Position numbers and translations under genes: made by a program
DNA from: Staphylotrichum longicolle
Taxonomy: Eukaryota; Ascomycota; Sordariomycetes; Sordariales; Chaetomiaceae
NCBI GenBank assembly: GCA_019096155.1
Contig: JAHCVI010000002.1
Coordinates: forward strand, 4,774,001-4,838,000
Direction: 5' to 3'
Length of the DNA stretch: 64,000 nucleotides
In this document: positions 20,143 to 29,693 of the stretch, in pieces
Numbering within the stretch: the stretch's first letter is position 1
Layout of the letters: every line of letters starts with the position of its first letter
Notes under the pieces: generated by a model
Database searches by the model: none
Seen by the model: only the letters and a program-made list of their open reading frames with translations
What the model was told of the DNA's origin: nothing

Positions 20143-20391
20143 GTGGTTACTGCGCTTTTCTCGAGTTCTCGCAGCCGCTCTTTCAAAATCTGTCCTCGGT
20201 GCAATACCATATTTGCTCCGGTCTATACCGTCCTGAGTAGAAGGAATCGACCGGAAACCACACGATGCTGGGAGCATGGATGTAATGGCCGGGTCTTTCG
20301 AAAATATGGCTACCTCTATAGACACCAACGCCAGATGCTAGCATGGCAAGCAACCTGTCCGAGTTGCTCCAATGTATTCTCGCGGGAATGA
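20143..20391 (+). pseudogene. C2H2-type zinc-finger fragment
   Basis: An 82-codon frame with CPRC, CWEHGC..YLYRHQR and CPSC motifs, resembling parts of two to three Cys/His fingers (spacing C-x4-C-x12-H in the middle one). Histidines are missing from the outer motifs and no neighbouring exon continues it. Probably a relic or a partial exon. Confidence 0.35.
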
Positions 20392-20518
20392 GAGGCGCGG
20401 TTAGATTCTGGAAGATTTGCGGGCCTCTCTCTTTCCCCTAGGGGTAATAAACAAATGTAGTTGCCCCGAAAACTAGATGATCAGAGCCAACTTGAGGGTT
20501 TTGAGTGAGGTGCCTACC

Positions 20519-20823
20519 TTGTCTGCGGCGTTTGTGCGCTATCCTAAGCACCTGTGCCGCCAGAATAGAGGTCTGTGTTGAGGCTGGGATGGCTGAAGGA
20601 GAAGGAACTCTGTTTTGGACTCGATGAGCCAAAATTAGATGCCGCGCATTGCTGGGGTGACCTATGTCGTTCTCCTTGGGCCTGACGATTGGGGCGAGGG
20701 ATTGTCTGCGGCGTTCTGTGCGCTATCCTAAGCACCTGTGCCGCCACAATAGAGGTCTGCGTTGAGGTTGGGATGGCTTGAGGAGAAGGAACTCTGTTTC
20801 AGACTTGATGAGCCAAAATTAGA
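20519..20823 (+). repeat. Direct repeat pair of about 121 bp
   Basis: 20519-20639 and 20702-20823 are about 93% identical by eye (CTATCCTAAGCACCTGTGCC, AGGAGAAGGAACTCTGTTT, GATGAGCCAAAATTAGA), separated by 62 nt. No coding role seen. Confidence 0.9.
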
Positions 20824-20826
20824 ACA

Positions 20827-21027
20827 CTACACCGCAGTGGCACCCACGCCAGCAGTAGTAGGCTTGGGCCCAACCGCGGTTGGTACAGCATAGGGGCGAT
20901 ACCGTCGCGCCGCCTTCCCACCAAGGAGCCACGGCAGATCCAGGGCGAGAGAGAATAACGCCCGCAGGACCAGCAGCCCGAACACGCAAATGGGTCCCAG
21001 GATGGCGAAGACGGTGAAGCCATACAT
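20827..21027 (-). CDS. Possible small membrane protein
   Basis: 66 aa with an in-frame stop shortly upstream of the ATG. Residues 2-36 are strongly hydrophobic (YGFTVFAILGPICVFGLLVL and on), followed by a basic segment (GGKAARRYRP), so one or two membrane spans are plausible. No homologue is recognised. The 3' end abuts the 121-bp repeat. Chance is possible at this length. Confidence 0.35.
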   Translation of the reverse strand: MYGFTVFAILGPICVFGLLVLRALFSLALDLPWLLGGKAARRYRPYAVPTAVGPKPTTAGVGATAV

Positions 21028-21249
21028 GACAGGCGGTACTGGTTCTTATTGCGGTACCAGAGCACTCGGGACTATGGGATGTCCAGCATTTTGTAACGAA
21101 TCCTCAATCGGGAGTACGGCGGCCCTCGGGGGTGGAGGTTGGTATTAGTCACTTGCTTCCCGGAGCCGTCGACGTGGTATTATCTTGATAACAGTTTGCT
21201 TTTCATAGTGATGCATTTCTGCAATCGCTGTGAAGTCTCGTGTTTTAGT

Positions 21250-21375
21250 ATCTCTGCTCAAGTGAAGGACCAGAGTCACGCGTATGGCAACGCTCTCTGC
21301 GTCGCTTCCTCTGGGGGCCACATCGGTGTCGCACAGATGCTGCTGGAGAATGGTGCAGACGTCAAATGGACAGGG
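21250..21375 (+). pseudogene. Ankyrin-repeat fragment
   Basis: Encodes GNALCVASSGGHIGVAQMLL followed by ENGADV, one typical fungal ankyrin repeat of the NLR/ankyrin array type. Flanking sequence does not continue the array. It parallels the larger ankyrin fragment at 40240-40580. Confidence 0.7.
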
Positions 21376-21955
21376 TGGTTAGTTCACCCACCATCCTTGC
21401 AGAAATCCTTCCCTCGCCTACACTGGCGATTGGTGGTTGATATGCAGCTGCGAGAGTCGTTGGTGCTAAGTGGGTCACATGATGCATGGTGCCTGCGATC
21501 AACCTCCCGTGCGAGCCAATCAAGGGTTTGGATACTTTGGGATAGTTTCTGATCCGGGTCGTTGCGTCATACCGCATCCACTAGACCGCGGAAGAGGGGC
21601 ACACCACCTGTTCTCCACTTACAACTTGCTAGCAGCGAGTGAAGAGATCCGAGGAAAGCGGGCGTGATACGGGCAAGATGCTCCAGGGCCAGCAAGGGAG
21701 GAACTCTGTACCTGTCTCGTCATCCCCAGGCGTCGACGCCCAACGTGATACTGCCCGCCCGGCCCCTCGTTTGCTGCTCAGAAAATAACCGGAAAACGTG
21801 AGGCTTCCATCCGTACGCACCTTTCCCGCGGTGCTCTTGCAACATCATCATCATAGTCGCGTGCGCTATAGTAAAGAACCACAGCCACGCCCGATATAGC
21901 GCACCCAGCTGCCCTGCCGCCGCCTAGAAGCAAGCCTTCGTCCCAGGCCCCTAGG

Positions 21956-22709
21956 ATGCATCTGGATCTCGAGCTGGACGATGATTCCTTCTTGACGCCC
22001 GACCGGGCTTCGCAAGCTGACCGCCCTCGTCTTTCCGCCCTAAAGGAGGTTGCTCGCTGCTGGGGCCAACAAGTCATTCGACACTACCGGTGGGCCTCCA
22101 AGGGGGAAAGCTATTGCAATCGGCTTCGTGCTGCGGCACGCACAGTGTCCCACTGGGGCGACGCCGTGTTGGTCCTGAACTGGTCGATTCTCCAACGATC
22201 CCGCAACGTCCGGCAGCGACCGATACAGGCCTCAGTGAACCCGATCGAACCGTATGACCTGGTATGCCTCAAGGCTTGGTCTCGAGATCCATCTCGCTGC
22301 AAGAAGCTGCCTCTCGACGACATACCATACTACCTTGGATTCGATGGTTTTGGTCTTCTAGTCTACAAGGATTTCGCCGCCGTCTTGCCCCTGGTCGACA
22401 GAGCCAGCAGTCTTGGCTTTTCAAGCCCCCCCAAAGACCACTCCAACACCTTTGCAAGCCCGCCACCTTTGGCGGTCGATGATACGCGTTGCAAAGATGC
22501 GTCTCATAGCGCCGCGCTCGGGCTCAAAGAGTACCCTCCTAAAGGTAGTGAATAAACCCTGAGAGCATACGGGATCTGCTAACTTGTATCTAGACACCGA
22601 GCCCTGCGATGCCGGGGAGTCAGATACCGAAGGTGATGGACTTAGGAGACTGCCACTTGGCGTGAGCAAGCTACGGTTCATCCACAATGGCGATCCACAC
22701 CCTAGTTAA
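21956..22709 (+). CDS. Hypothetical two-exon protein
   Basis: Exons 21956-22544 and 22594-22709; 234 aa. The 49-nt intron has GTAGTG, a TGCTAAC branch site and CTAG. The protein starts MHLDLELDDDSFL, has a Trp/Tyr/Arg-rich middle (YDLVCLKAWSRD, DDIPYYLGFDGFGLLVYKDF) and an acidic second exon (DTEPCDAGESDTEGDG). I do not recognise the family. The clean intron supports a real gene. It lies upstream of the TPR shard and the NYN gene, in the same orientation as NYN. Confidence 0.55.
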
Positions 22710-22733
22710 CGGCCTCCGAACAATTGACTGAGC

Positions 22734-23030
22734 TTGCTCTCCTGTGATGAAGACGCGCAAGTCGAAGCTCGGTGCCGACGTCCCGGCACGTTGACCAAGA
22801 TGGCCGACCTAGCGTTGACGTACCTGGACCAGGGCCGGTGGGAGGAGGCCGAGAAGCTGGAGGGGCAGTTGATGGACACTTTCAAGACGACGCTCGTGGC
22901 GATCAAACTAGTCATGGAGGAAATGGGCTTCGAATCACTGGATTCAGACATCTGTCCACCGCCCTCATCGACACACCTCCCTCGCCTATGGGCTCGTTTA
23001 TCACATGCACGTTCGGAGGCCGCGGACTAG
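22734..23030 (+). pseudogene. TPR (NB-ARC/kinesin light chain-type) fragment
   Basis: RRPGTLTKMADLALTYLDQG followed by RWEEAEKLEGQLMDTFKT matches the fungal 42-aa TPR pattern (HPxTLTSMANLAxTYxxQGRWxEAExLExxVMET). Only one unit is left and the frame then runs into unrelated sequence. Probably the remains of an NLR-type gene. Confidence 0.7.
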
Positions 23031-23537
23031 GCGTCGAAAGGCAAACGTGCGACGAACCGACACGAGCAGCTCGTGCTCAATCATCTTGAGCCCTCTGACG
23101 AGGCGACCCGGGTTCAGCAAGCTAACGTGTCTTTGCTTGACAACACAAGCTCTTCCTCGTTCGTCAGCGTCGACTTCGTCGTAAGGGAATATTCAGCGGC
23201 ACCGTGGCGTCCGTATCGTGGGGACTGGAGGCAGTAGGCCTCACATTATCGCCGGCCGTGTTCCTCACTACGACTAGCTGTTGAGCTATACGAACTACTA
23301 CCTGCATCAAGATTGCCAGATGGCGCACCGTATTAGCCTAGCCGCTTGCATCCGCAGTAATGATGACGTTCTCTAGGAACCTCGACACCCTGTCAACGAC
23401 AGAATGCTCGTGGGGGGATGATGTTGACCTGCAGGACTCAGGATCTCATTAATGTGACCCTTCCCACTTGCACATGGACGCCCCCTTCCACCCTAACTCT
23501 CGGCAATATTCCCGGCACACCATCATGAGCAGACGAG
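23031..23537. other. Upstream region of the NYN gene
   Basis: About 500 nt without recognised features; presumably includes the promoter of the gene starting at 23538. Confidence 0.3.
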
Positions 23538-24437
23538 ATGGCGATTGATAGCTCTATCCTGCCGCACAAACTCGCCGTCCTCATTGACGCGGACAACGCA
23601 CAACACTCCAGGATCGGTCCCTTACTCTCGGAAGTCGCCAGATATGGGACCGTATGCGTAAAGCGGGCCTATGGTGACTGGACCGGCACCTGGTTGAACG
23701 GGTGGAAGGATCAGCTCCTCCAACAGGCCATCCAACCGATCCAACAGTTTGCCTATACGCACGGCAAGAATGCCACGGACTCGGCCATGATTATCGACGC
23801 CATGGATCTGCTGTATACTCGGCATTTTGACGGTTTCTGCCTGGTATCTAGCGACAGCGACTTTACCCGGCTTGCCGCGCGGATCCGCGAGGCCGGGCTC
23901 GTCGTCTACGGGTTTGGAGAGCGCAAAACTCCTCCGCCATTTGTCAGGGTCTGCAACCGGTTCATTCACGTCGAGAACCTCGTATCCCACGAGGTACACC
24001 AAGAGGGACAACCGGCGGCACACATGGCGACGGACCCAGCGGCACACCCGGTGGCACACCCGGCGGCACACCCGGCGGCACACCCGGCGGCACACCACAA
24101 GGAACATCACGAGGAACATCACCAGGGACACCCACTGCCCGTCATCCAATTTATTGCGCCCCAGCAACATGCCTCGGCCACCCCCGTCAACCAAGACAGC
24201 CAACTGGCAGCTCGTCTACAGTCGGTTGTAGAGTCGAGCTCGCTCCATGACCACTGGGCCGCGCTCGGCTGGGTCCATCACGTTCTCACCCACCGATACC
24301 CGGACTTCGACTCCCGGAACTATGGACACCACAAGTTCATCGATCTGATTACCGCGACGTCATTGTTCGACGTGCGCCGAGAGGGCTATGTCGTTTACGT
24401 ACGGGTTAAGGGCCAAGCACACGCGACTTCCAACTGA
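23538..24437 (+). CDS. NYN (PIN-like) domain protein with C-terminal LOTUS/OST-HTH-like region
   Basis: Intronless, 299 aa. Residues 10-155 form an NYN/LabA (DUF88) domain: AVLIDADNA, KRAYGDWTG, GKNATDSAMIIDAMDLLYT and LVSSDSDFTRLAARIREAG carry the acidic metal-binding residues of this RNase-like fold. A linker (about 165-205) has tandem AAHP repeats (12-bp DNA units near 24040-24100) and a His/Glu patch. Residues 220-290 resemble OST-HTH/LOTUS (WAALGWVHHVLTHRYPDFDS..GHHKFIDLI), an RNA-binding module. The architecture and sequence strongly recall bacterial NYN-LOTUS proteins. Lack of introns fits transfer but does not prove it. RNA cleavage is inferred. Confidence 0.85.
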   Translation: MAIDSSILPHKLAVLIDADNAQHSRIGPLLSEVARYGTVCVKRAYGDWTGTWLNGWKDQLLQQAIQPIQQFAYTHGKNATDSAMIIDAMDLLYTRHFDGFCLVSSDSDFTRLAARIREAGLVVYGFGERKTPPPFVRVCNRFIHVENLVSHEVHQEGQPAAHMATDPAAHPVAHPAAHPAAHPAAHHKEHHEEHHQGHPLPVIQFIAPQQHASATPVNQDSQLAARLQSVVESSSLHDHWAALGWVHHVLTHRYPDFDSRNYGHHKFIDLITATSLFDVRREGYVVYVRVKGQAHATSN

Positions 24438-24819
24438 TTTTCCTTGTCTCATCGCGGCTAATTAGTCGAGAGAAGGACCCATCGCTTGGCTTTATGACAC
24501 CAGATTCTATCCTGGCGATTTGAATGGGGTTGATTTGGGAACTCGTTCCTGAGGGGAGACTGACTGCGTGCCCCTCTTGGATATGTCGAACCGCAGGAGG
24601 CGTCAAGCCACTAACGGCGACGTCGCGAAGCCGGATGTCCATACCCTCATCTGGTCTGGCAATGCCGCCCCCGATCCCTACCAGGAGCCCGATTCGGATT
24701 TGCGGTAGGGAGGCAAGCAGGCTCGACGCGGTGGTGGCAGCGGACGTTGTGCCGTACACCCCTGCGGGGAGCGAGGCGATCACGAGGTTGTTCTCAGACC
24801 CAATCTGCCTTGCCGCCAT
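24407..24819 (-). pseudogene. Nucleoside-phosphorylase-like (PNP_UDP) domain fragment of NLR type
   Basis: Encodes LVIASLPAGVYGTTSAATTA, then IRIGLLVGIGGGIARP, the hallmark of the phosphorylase-like domain at the N-terminus of many fungal NACHT/NB-ARC proteins. The domain's first part is absent, and sequence after RDVAVSG is not conserved. It overlaps the NYN 3' end on the opposite strand by about 30 nt. A relic, not a complete enzyme. Confidence 0.8.
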
Positions 24820-24974
24820 GTCATTGATTTAGCGGCCGCAGCGGTTGGGTGTAAGCCTCCAACGGGGAGTTTTAGCCAGAGGGGGAATGGGGAAGAGGAG
24901 GAAATGGGGCGGTGGGCACGGGAATCTCACACAAACACACACATTGATGCCCTCGAGCGTGTTTGGTATTAATC

Positions 24975-26304
24975 TCAGATGATATCTACACCAACCCCGC
25001 CATGACGACGCTCATACTCGTCAAGCGCCTTCGTCTCCGCCACGTTCTCATATGGCTCCCATGTCTCCTCTCCACCCGTCCATCTTACAAGCAGTTCCAG
25101 GTCGCCGTCATCCCGCGTTCTATGCCGGCAAATCGCCTCCACCTCCCACTCCTCCTCCCTTTTGAGCTTAGTATAATACCTCAACTGGATAGCCCCGGCA
25201 CTGCGCCCTGGGAACTGCTCGGCGATCTCGATCCAAGAAAGTCCCTGCCCGTTTAGCCGAAGGATCGTTGCCTCGTCCGCCGGGGTGTACCTCGCCCTCC
25301 TTGAAGTTGAAGTTGGTTTGTCCTTGTGCTTAGTGATCCGGTTGCTCTTCTGTCTCGCTAGACGGTGCCTCTTCGTGGTGGTGCCCTGATTCTCCGCTCC
25401 ACAGTGTCCCTGCCCCACTCCGTGTTCTGCGCATGGATCCCAGGTGAACTGCACGTTGAAAGTGGGTGGCGAACCGTCCATTGTAACGCGCTTGAGGACT
25501 GCGTCTCTGAGGGGCCATTCCCCGGATGCTGCGTGTTCTGCGCATAGATCCCAGGTAAGCTGCACCATGAAAGTGGATGGCGAACCGTCCGTTGTAACAC
25601 GCTTGAGGACCGCATCTCCAAGGTGCAATTCCTCGAATGTTGCGGTGGGGGTTCTGGCCATCTCAATGTCCTTTTCCAAGGACGATGGCGGATGGGCAGC
25701 GCCGCGCTGGCGCCTAGGGTGTCGGGACGATCTCCGAGCGCCTTTCGAAGAATCGCCGCAGGATAGACGGTCTGCTGCTGAGATGCTGTTCCGCCGGTTG
25801 GAATGGTCATAGTGTCCCCCCTACGGCGCTTATGCGGCGGCGGCCGGACAATATCATCCTCGTTGTGTTCAGCGTCACTGCACACACTAGGACAGTAGTC
25901 CTCCTCATCATCGGTATCCGCGATGTCGACGACGGCTGAGGCTGCGCTGGGACGCCATTCCGCCGGTCGTTACGTCACAGCGGCTGGTAGTGTGCTGCAG
26001 ATTGGCCTGGTCTCGGCTGGCGGGTGACTGCATTCATGGGCTGGCATCGGCCAGCTCACGGTCGTTATTCCCTTCGTCGTCTGGCAGCGCGGGAGAGCCT
26101 GCTACACACGCTCGATCGTTTGTCGTTATGGTGATCACGATGTCGAGGGAGACCGCAGCTGCCGGAGCTTCGTTGTGGATCAACACCACGACTGGGAACG
26201 GCGCTGTGTTGGTCGCGGGGCTGAAGGTGTGCTCGGCACCCGCCGGATCGAGCTCGCTGGTGCTCTCGTCCGGTGTTTGACCAATCTAGGGGTTTAAGAT
26301 ACAC
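24975..26304 (-). pseudogene. Decayed SANT/Myb plus chromodomain protein gene
   Basis: The 3' part is open from the ATG at 25661 to 24975. It has two internal repeats (DAVLKRVTTDGSPSTF..WDLCAEH and DAVLKRVTMDGSPPTF..WDPCAEHG), then a SANT-like region (ARYTPADEATILRLNGQGLS), then a chromodomain (ICRHRTRDDGDLELLVRWTG..ETWEPYENV). Upstream parts continue in other frames: an acidic region with PPPHKRRRG (about 25780-25930) and an N-terminal Thr/Ser/Pro region (about 26100-26290). A TGA (probably from CGA) and two or more frame changes separate them. Chromatin association is inferred from the domains. The terminal part might still be expressed. Confidence 0.7.
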
Positions 26305-26374
26305 AAGTGTTTCTGTTTATGAGCTACTTTGGGCTATGCTATTGTAAAATATGCTATAGAGAATAAGATGAATG

Positions 26375-26485
26375 CGCCTGCGAGGATGTGCGACCTGGCC
26401 GCCTGGGACGTGCCGCCTGAAATGCACCTCCTGGAATGTGCCACCTGAACTGTGCCTCCTAGAATGTGCCTAGAATGAGCCTCCT
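26375..26485. repeat. Degenerate short repeat (CCTGGAATGTGCC-like)
   Basis: Five or so imperfect units of about 20 nt (GTGCGACCTGGCCGCCTGG, GTGCCGCCTGAAATGCACCTCC, GTGCCACCTGAACTGTGCCTCC). Confidence 0.6.
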
Positions 26486-26860
26486 TTACGGTTCGAGCTG
26501 TTGTCCCATCTGAAAATGGTAGGTGGTTCCCTGCACTCGTTCGCCGAGCAGTCTTTGGTGGGCCGACTCGATGATGCGGGTGGTGGGGCATCTCGCACAA
26601 ATGTTGCAGCGCCGGTCGGCGAGACGGGTGTAGTTGCAATTAGTGGGGAGATCCGGGGATTGCGGAGCGGGAGGAGCGGTGCCCCACTGCCGAAGCGGGG
26701 AGCGGGGAGCATATCAACCAATCGGACAGAAGACTGACAACCTTGTCCGGAGAACTCCTTCTCTGTGGGGGAGCGCCTCAAGTGGGCTTTGAAGACTCGG
26801 CGTATTCTCTTCTGGCATCTTCGGGGTCTCCGCACCATTAGCCAATAGGGGTAGCAAACT

Positions 26861-26902
26861 GGACCCACTACGGACGCAGCCTGCTGCGTCCGTAGTGGGT
26901 CC
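26861..26902. repeat. Perfect 20-bp inverted repeat with 2-nt loop
   Basis: GGACCCACTACGGACGCAGC at 26861-26880 is followed by CT and then its exact reverse complement at 26883-26902. It could extrude as a cruciform or act as a recognition site. No T-run follows, and no gene end is nearby. Confidence 0.95.
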
Positions 26903-26984
26903 CGTCTTGGCGCCAATGAGCGCTGTCCGTACTCCAACACAGAACGCCTGGAGTGACAGCCGTGCAGGCTCTTACGTTAAATTC

Positions 26985-27550
26985 TGGCCTTTCCTCCTCT
27001 TTGGAATCCTCGCACAAGCCCAGGCTCCCCCGAGCCGTTATTTAGACATTTTTGACTAGCATAGAATGAACCGACTTCTGGCATCGGACTCCTCTCTGGA
27101 AGCAGTGGCTGCACAATTTTCATCCAATGATCGGGCCACGTTCGCGACGTCCCCCCCAGCCGCGGGGTCGCTCCAGCTTGCACCAACCTCACGAACGTCT
27201 AATTTTAGACAAGTCATTCTTTGGGATGTGGGGGGGGGGGGGGGTTGAGCAAGGGATGAGCAGACGGAGGCAATGCTCAGCGGGGCGCTCGCGCCAAGGC
27301 CGCGGTTGGCCCCACGCATCAACGATGCATCAATGGCCTGAGACTCTCGGCAATCATCGCCATTTCGGGACAGCCCTGCCTTCTTGGAGCAGGTCCGGTA
27401 AACCTTCAGGCCTATCACACCAAGTATTTTCTCTCGGAAGCAAGAGGTCATCACGGGGCTAACGTGGTCGTCGTGGCTGCACCTGCACCCCGCAATCAGA
27501 CCTCACAGCTGTAGCCGGAGCGCGGCTCTACTTTAGCGCGACATATTCCA
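26985..27550. other. Intergenic with a poly-G run
   Basis: A G-tract of about 15 lies at 27228-27245. No gene recognised in this stretch. Confidence 0.4.
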
Positions 27551-27555
27551 AGGAA

Positions 27556-29159
27556 ATGGATACATCACAGCCATCCATCTTCCAAAGGTTCCGGCGACGA
27601 TACACCATGTTGCCCAAGGACAACACCATTGGCGATATTGGACCTGTGGCGACGCGGCCCTCCCACGATGGCGATGATGACCACATTCATCCCGAACGCC
27701 GCTTCTGGAGCCGGCACCGCGGCCATTTTGGCGGTGCATTGCTGTTCAACGTCGCCGCCTTCATTCTGCTGCCTTGTACGGCACGCTTTCAAGCTCTGGG
27801 TCGCCAATTGATCGGTCCCTTGTCGTTACCACGGACGTCTACACGTATATCGGTATTGTCGCCGAGGTACTGAATGAGGGCCTGCCTCGCGCCGCGTGGG
27901 TCATCATCGGCGACAGCGCATCGAGGCCTTGGACGCGACGGCTTGGACTGACGTACACCCTCATCCTGTTTCAGTCTGTCCTCGGTCTCATCATGAGCAT
28001 TGGTTTCCTTGCCGGCGCGGCCACCTTTGCCAAGGGCTTCGTTCCCATCGAGGTGCGCGATGCAAGCCTCACCTACGTGCGCATCAGCGCCTTTTCAGCC
28101 CTCAGTTCCGCCATTGAGACGGCCGTCGCGGCAGCGACACGGGCGCTCGACAAACCGGACGTGCCACTGGTCATCAGCACCACCAAGTTCGCCGTGAACA
28201 TCACACTGGATCTCCTGATCATATCCCGCTTCCACGTTGGCAGCCACCAGCCCACCGTCAACATGCAGGCCGGTATCCAGCTCACCTGCAATATGACGGC
28301 TGCCTTCGTGGGGCTGGGCTACTTCCTCTGGACAACAACGAGGTCCAGTCTGCGCGACGATCATCACGAGGGCAACAACAACACCGATCACACCGAACCA
28401 ACCAACACCCGCCCCAGCCTTCGCGCCCTCCTCGTCCTCATCCGCCCGGGCCTCCTCACCCTCATTGAGTCCGCCATCCGCAACGCCCTCTACCTCTGGC
28501 TCGTCACCACCATCGTCGCCCTCGGCTCAACTTACGCCACCGCCTGGGGCGTCTTCAACACAATCCGCTGGGGACTGGTCATGGTGCCCGTGTAGGCGCT
28601 CGAGGCCACGAGTCTCGCCTTTGTGGGCCATCGCTGGGGCGCATGGCGGCGCTCGATCGGAACGAACACACTCAAGCCCGGCCACGTCGCGTTCGGCACC
28701 ATCCTCTGCATCGTGAAGCCCGCGCTCCTCGCCGTAGGCATCGCGGTAGCGGTCGAGGTTCCGGTCGCTGTCGCCCTGTCGCTCCGGGGCGCGAGGTCTT
28801 TTGCGCGGTATCTGAGCGATTCGGAGGAGGTTGCCGAAGTCACGGCGTACATGTGGCGGACGATCGATTGGTGCTATATATTTTATGCGGCGTCGACGCA
28901 GCTGGCGAGCGTTGTGCTGGCGACGAGGCCGAAGTGGTATCTGTACCAGAGCCTGGCGAGTAATTTGCTGTATGTTCTGCCGTGGGCAATTGTATGCCAG
29001 GTTGGGGGTTTGGATGAGGGCAATGCGTGGACGTACCACAGTTTTGTTTTTGGTGGGAGTTTGGTGTTTAGTTTTGTGGATATTGTGGTCGTGGATGCGT
29101 TGTGGGTGTGGAGTTTGATGACGGGGAGGGCGAGGTTGGAGAGGTTCCGGGAGGGTTGA
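27556..29159 (+). pseudogene. MATE/MOP-superfamily transporter, disrupted (copy 1)
   Basis: Long hydrophobic protein of MATE type: VVTTDVYTYIGIVAEVLNEG, PRAAWVIIGDSAS, then many membrane segments to about 29140. Three kinds of damage: indels near 27770-27815 move the reading from the ATG frame (27556) into the main frame (FNVAAFILLPC against LYGTLSSSGSPID), and an in-frame TAG at 28593-28595 splits GLVMVPV from ALEATSLAFVGH. Downstream of the TAG the frame stays open for 188 codons. MATE proteins are membrane exporters driven by ion gradients. As it stands no full-length product is expected without readthrough. Confidence 0.75.
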
Positions 29160-29693
29160 GCGTAAGTATAGAGAGGACTGATGGTAATGGGATTCTGAGT
29201 CGTCCAATCCATCACCATCAAGCGAACAGTTCATGGTCGTCAATAAGAGGCCTTTTTCTTCATTACGCTCCTCTTCGCCGCCAGCTTTGCTTTATATGGA
29301 GCAATCACGAGTCGAATCACGGCATTTTCAGGGGGTTCAAGAATGGCGTCGTCAACCATCATGAACCAGATGCGTCAGGGACAAGCGGCGTTGGGTGGGC
29401 ACCTGTCATGTAAGGCGACCCAGCGGGATATACAGGAGTTGCTTCCTGTTGCCTGTCCTCGTAGAGGCCGGAAGCAGGGCCGCAGCTTGGGGCCCCATGC
29501 ACGCGATTTTGTATGGTTCTGTTGCGACACGATGTGTGATTGCCACGTCACTACCACAGCCTCGCATCCAAGCCTTCCGTCGCGGATCAAAAATTTTCAT
29601 TCTCTACAGTACGACTGCAATTCGAGTCACATCGATTATCAGATTAAGGTTCATACCAGCTGTCGCCATTATTGTCCCTTGATCTTGCCGAGA

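Noticed and set aside
24040..24110. CRISPR-like regular repeat
   Set aside because: Contiguous in-frame 12-bp units without spacers, in a eukaryotic gene.
23622..24203. 193-codon minus-strand frame with Arg/Val/Cys repeats
   Set aside because: Antisense of the NYN gene and its AAHP repeat.
29343..29693. N-terminal 117 codons of the HET frame
   Set aside because: No protein-like pattern or domain; a downstream ATG starts better sequence. Kept only as an alternative start.
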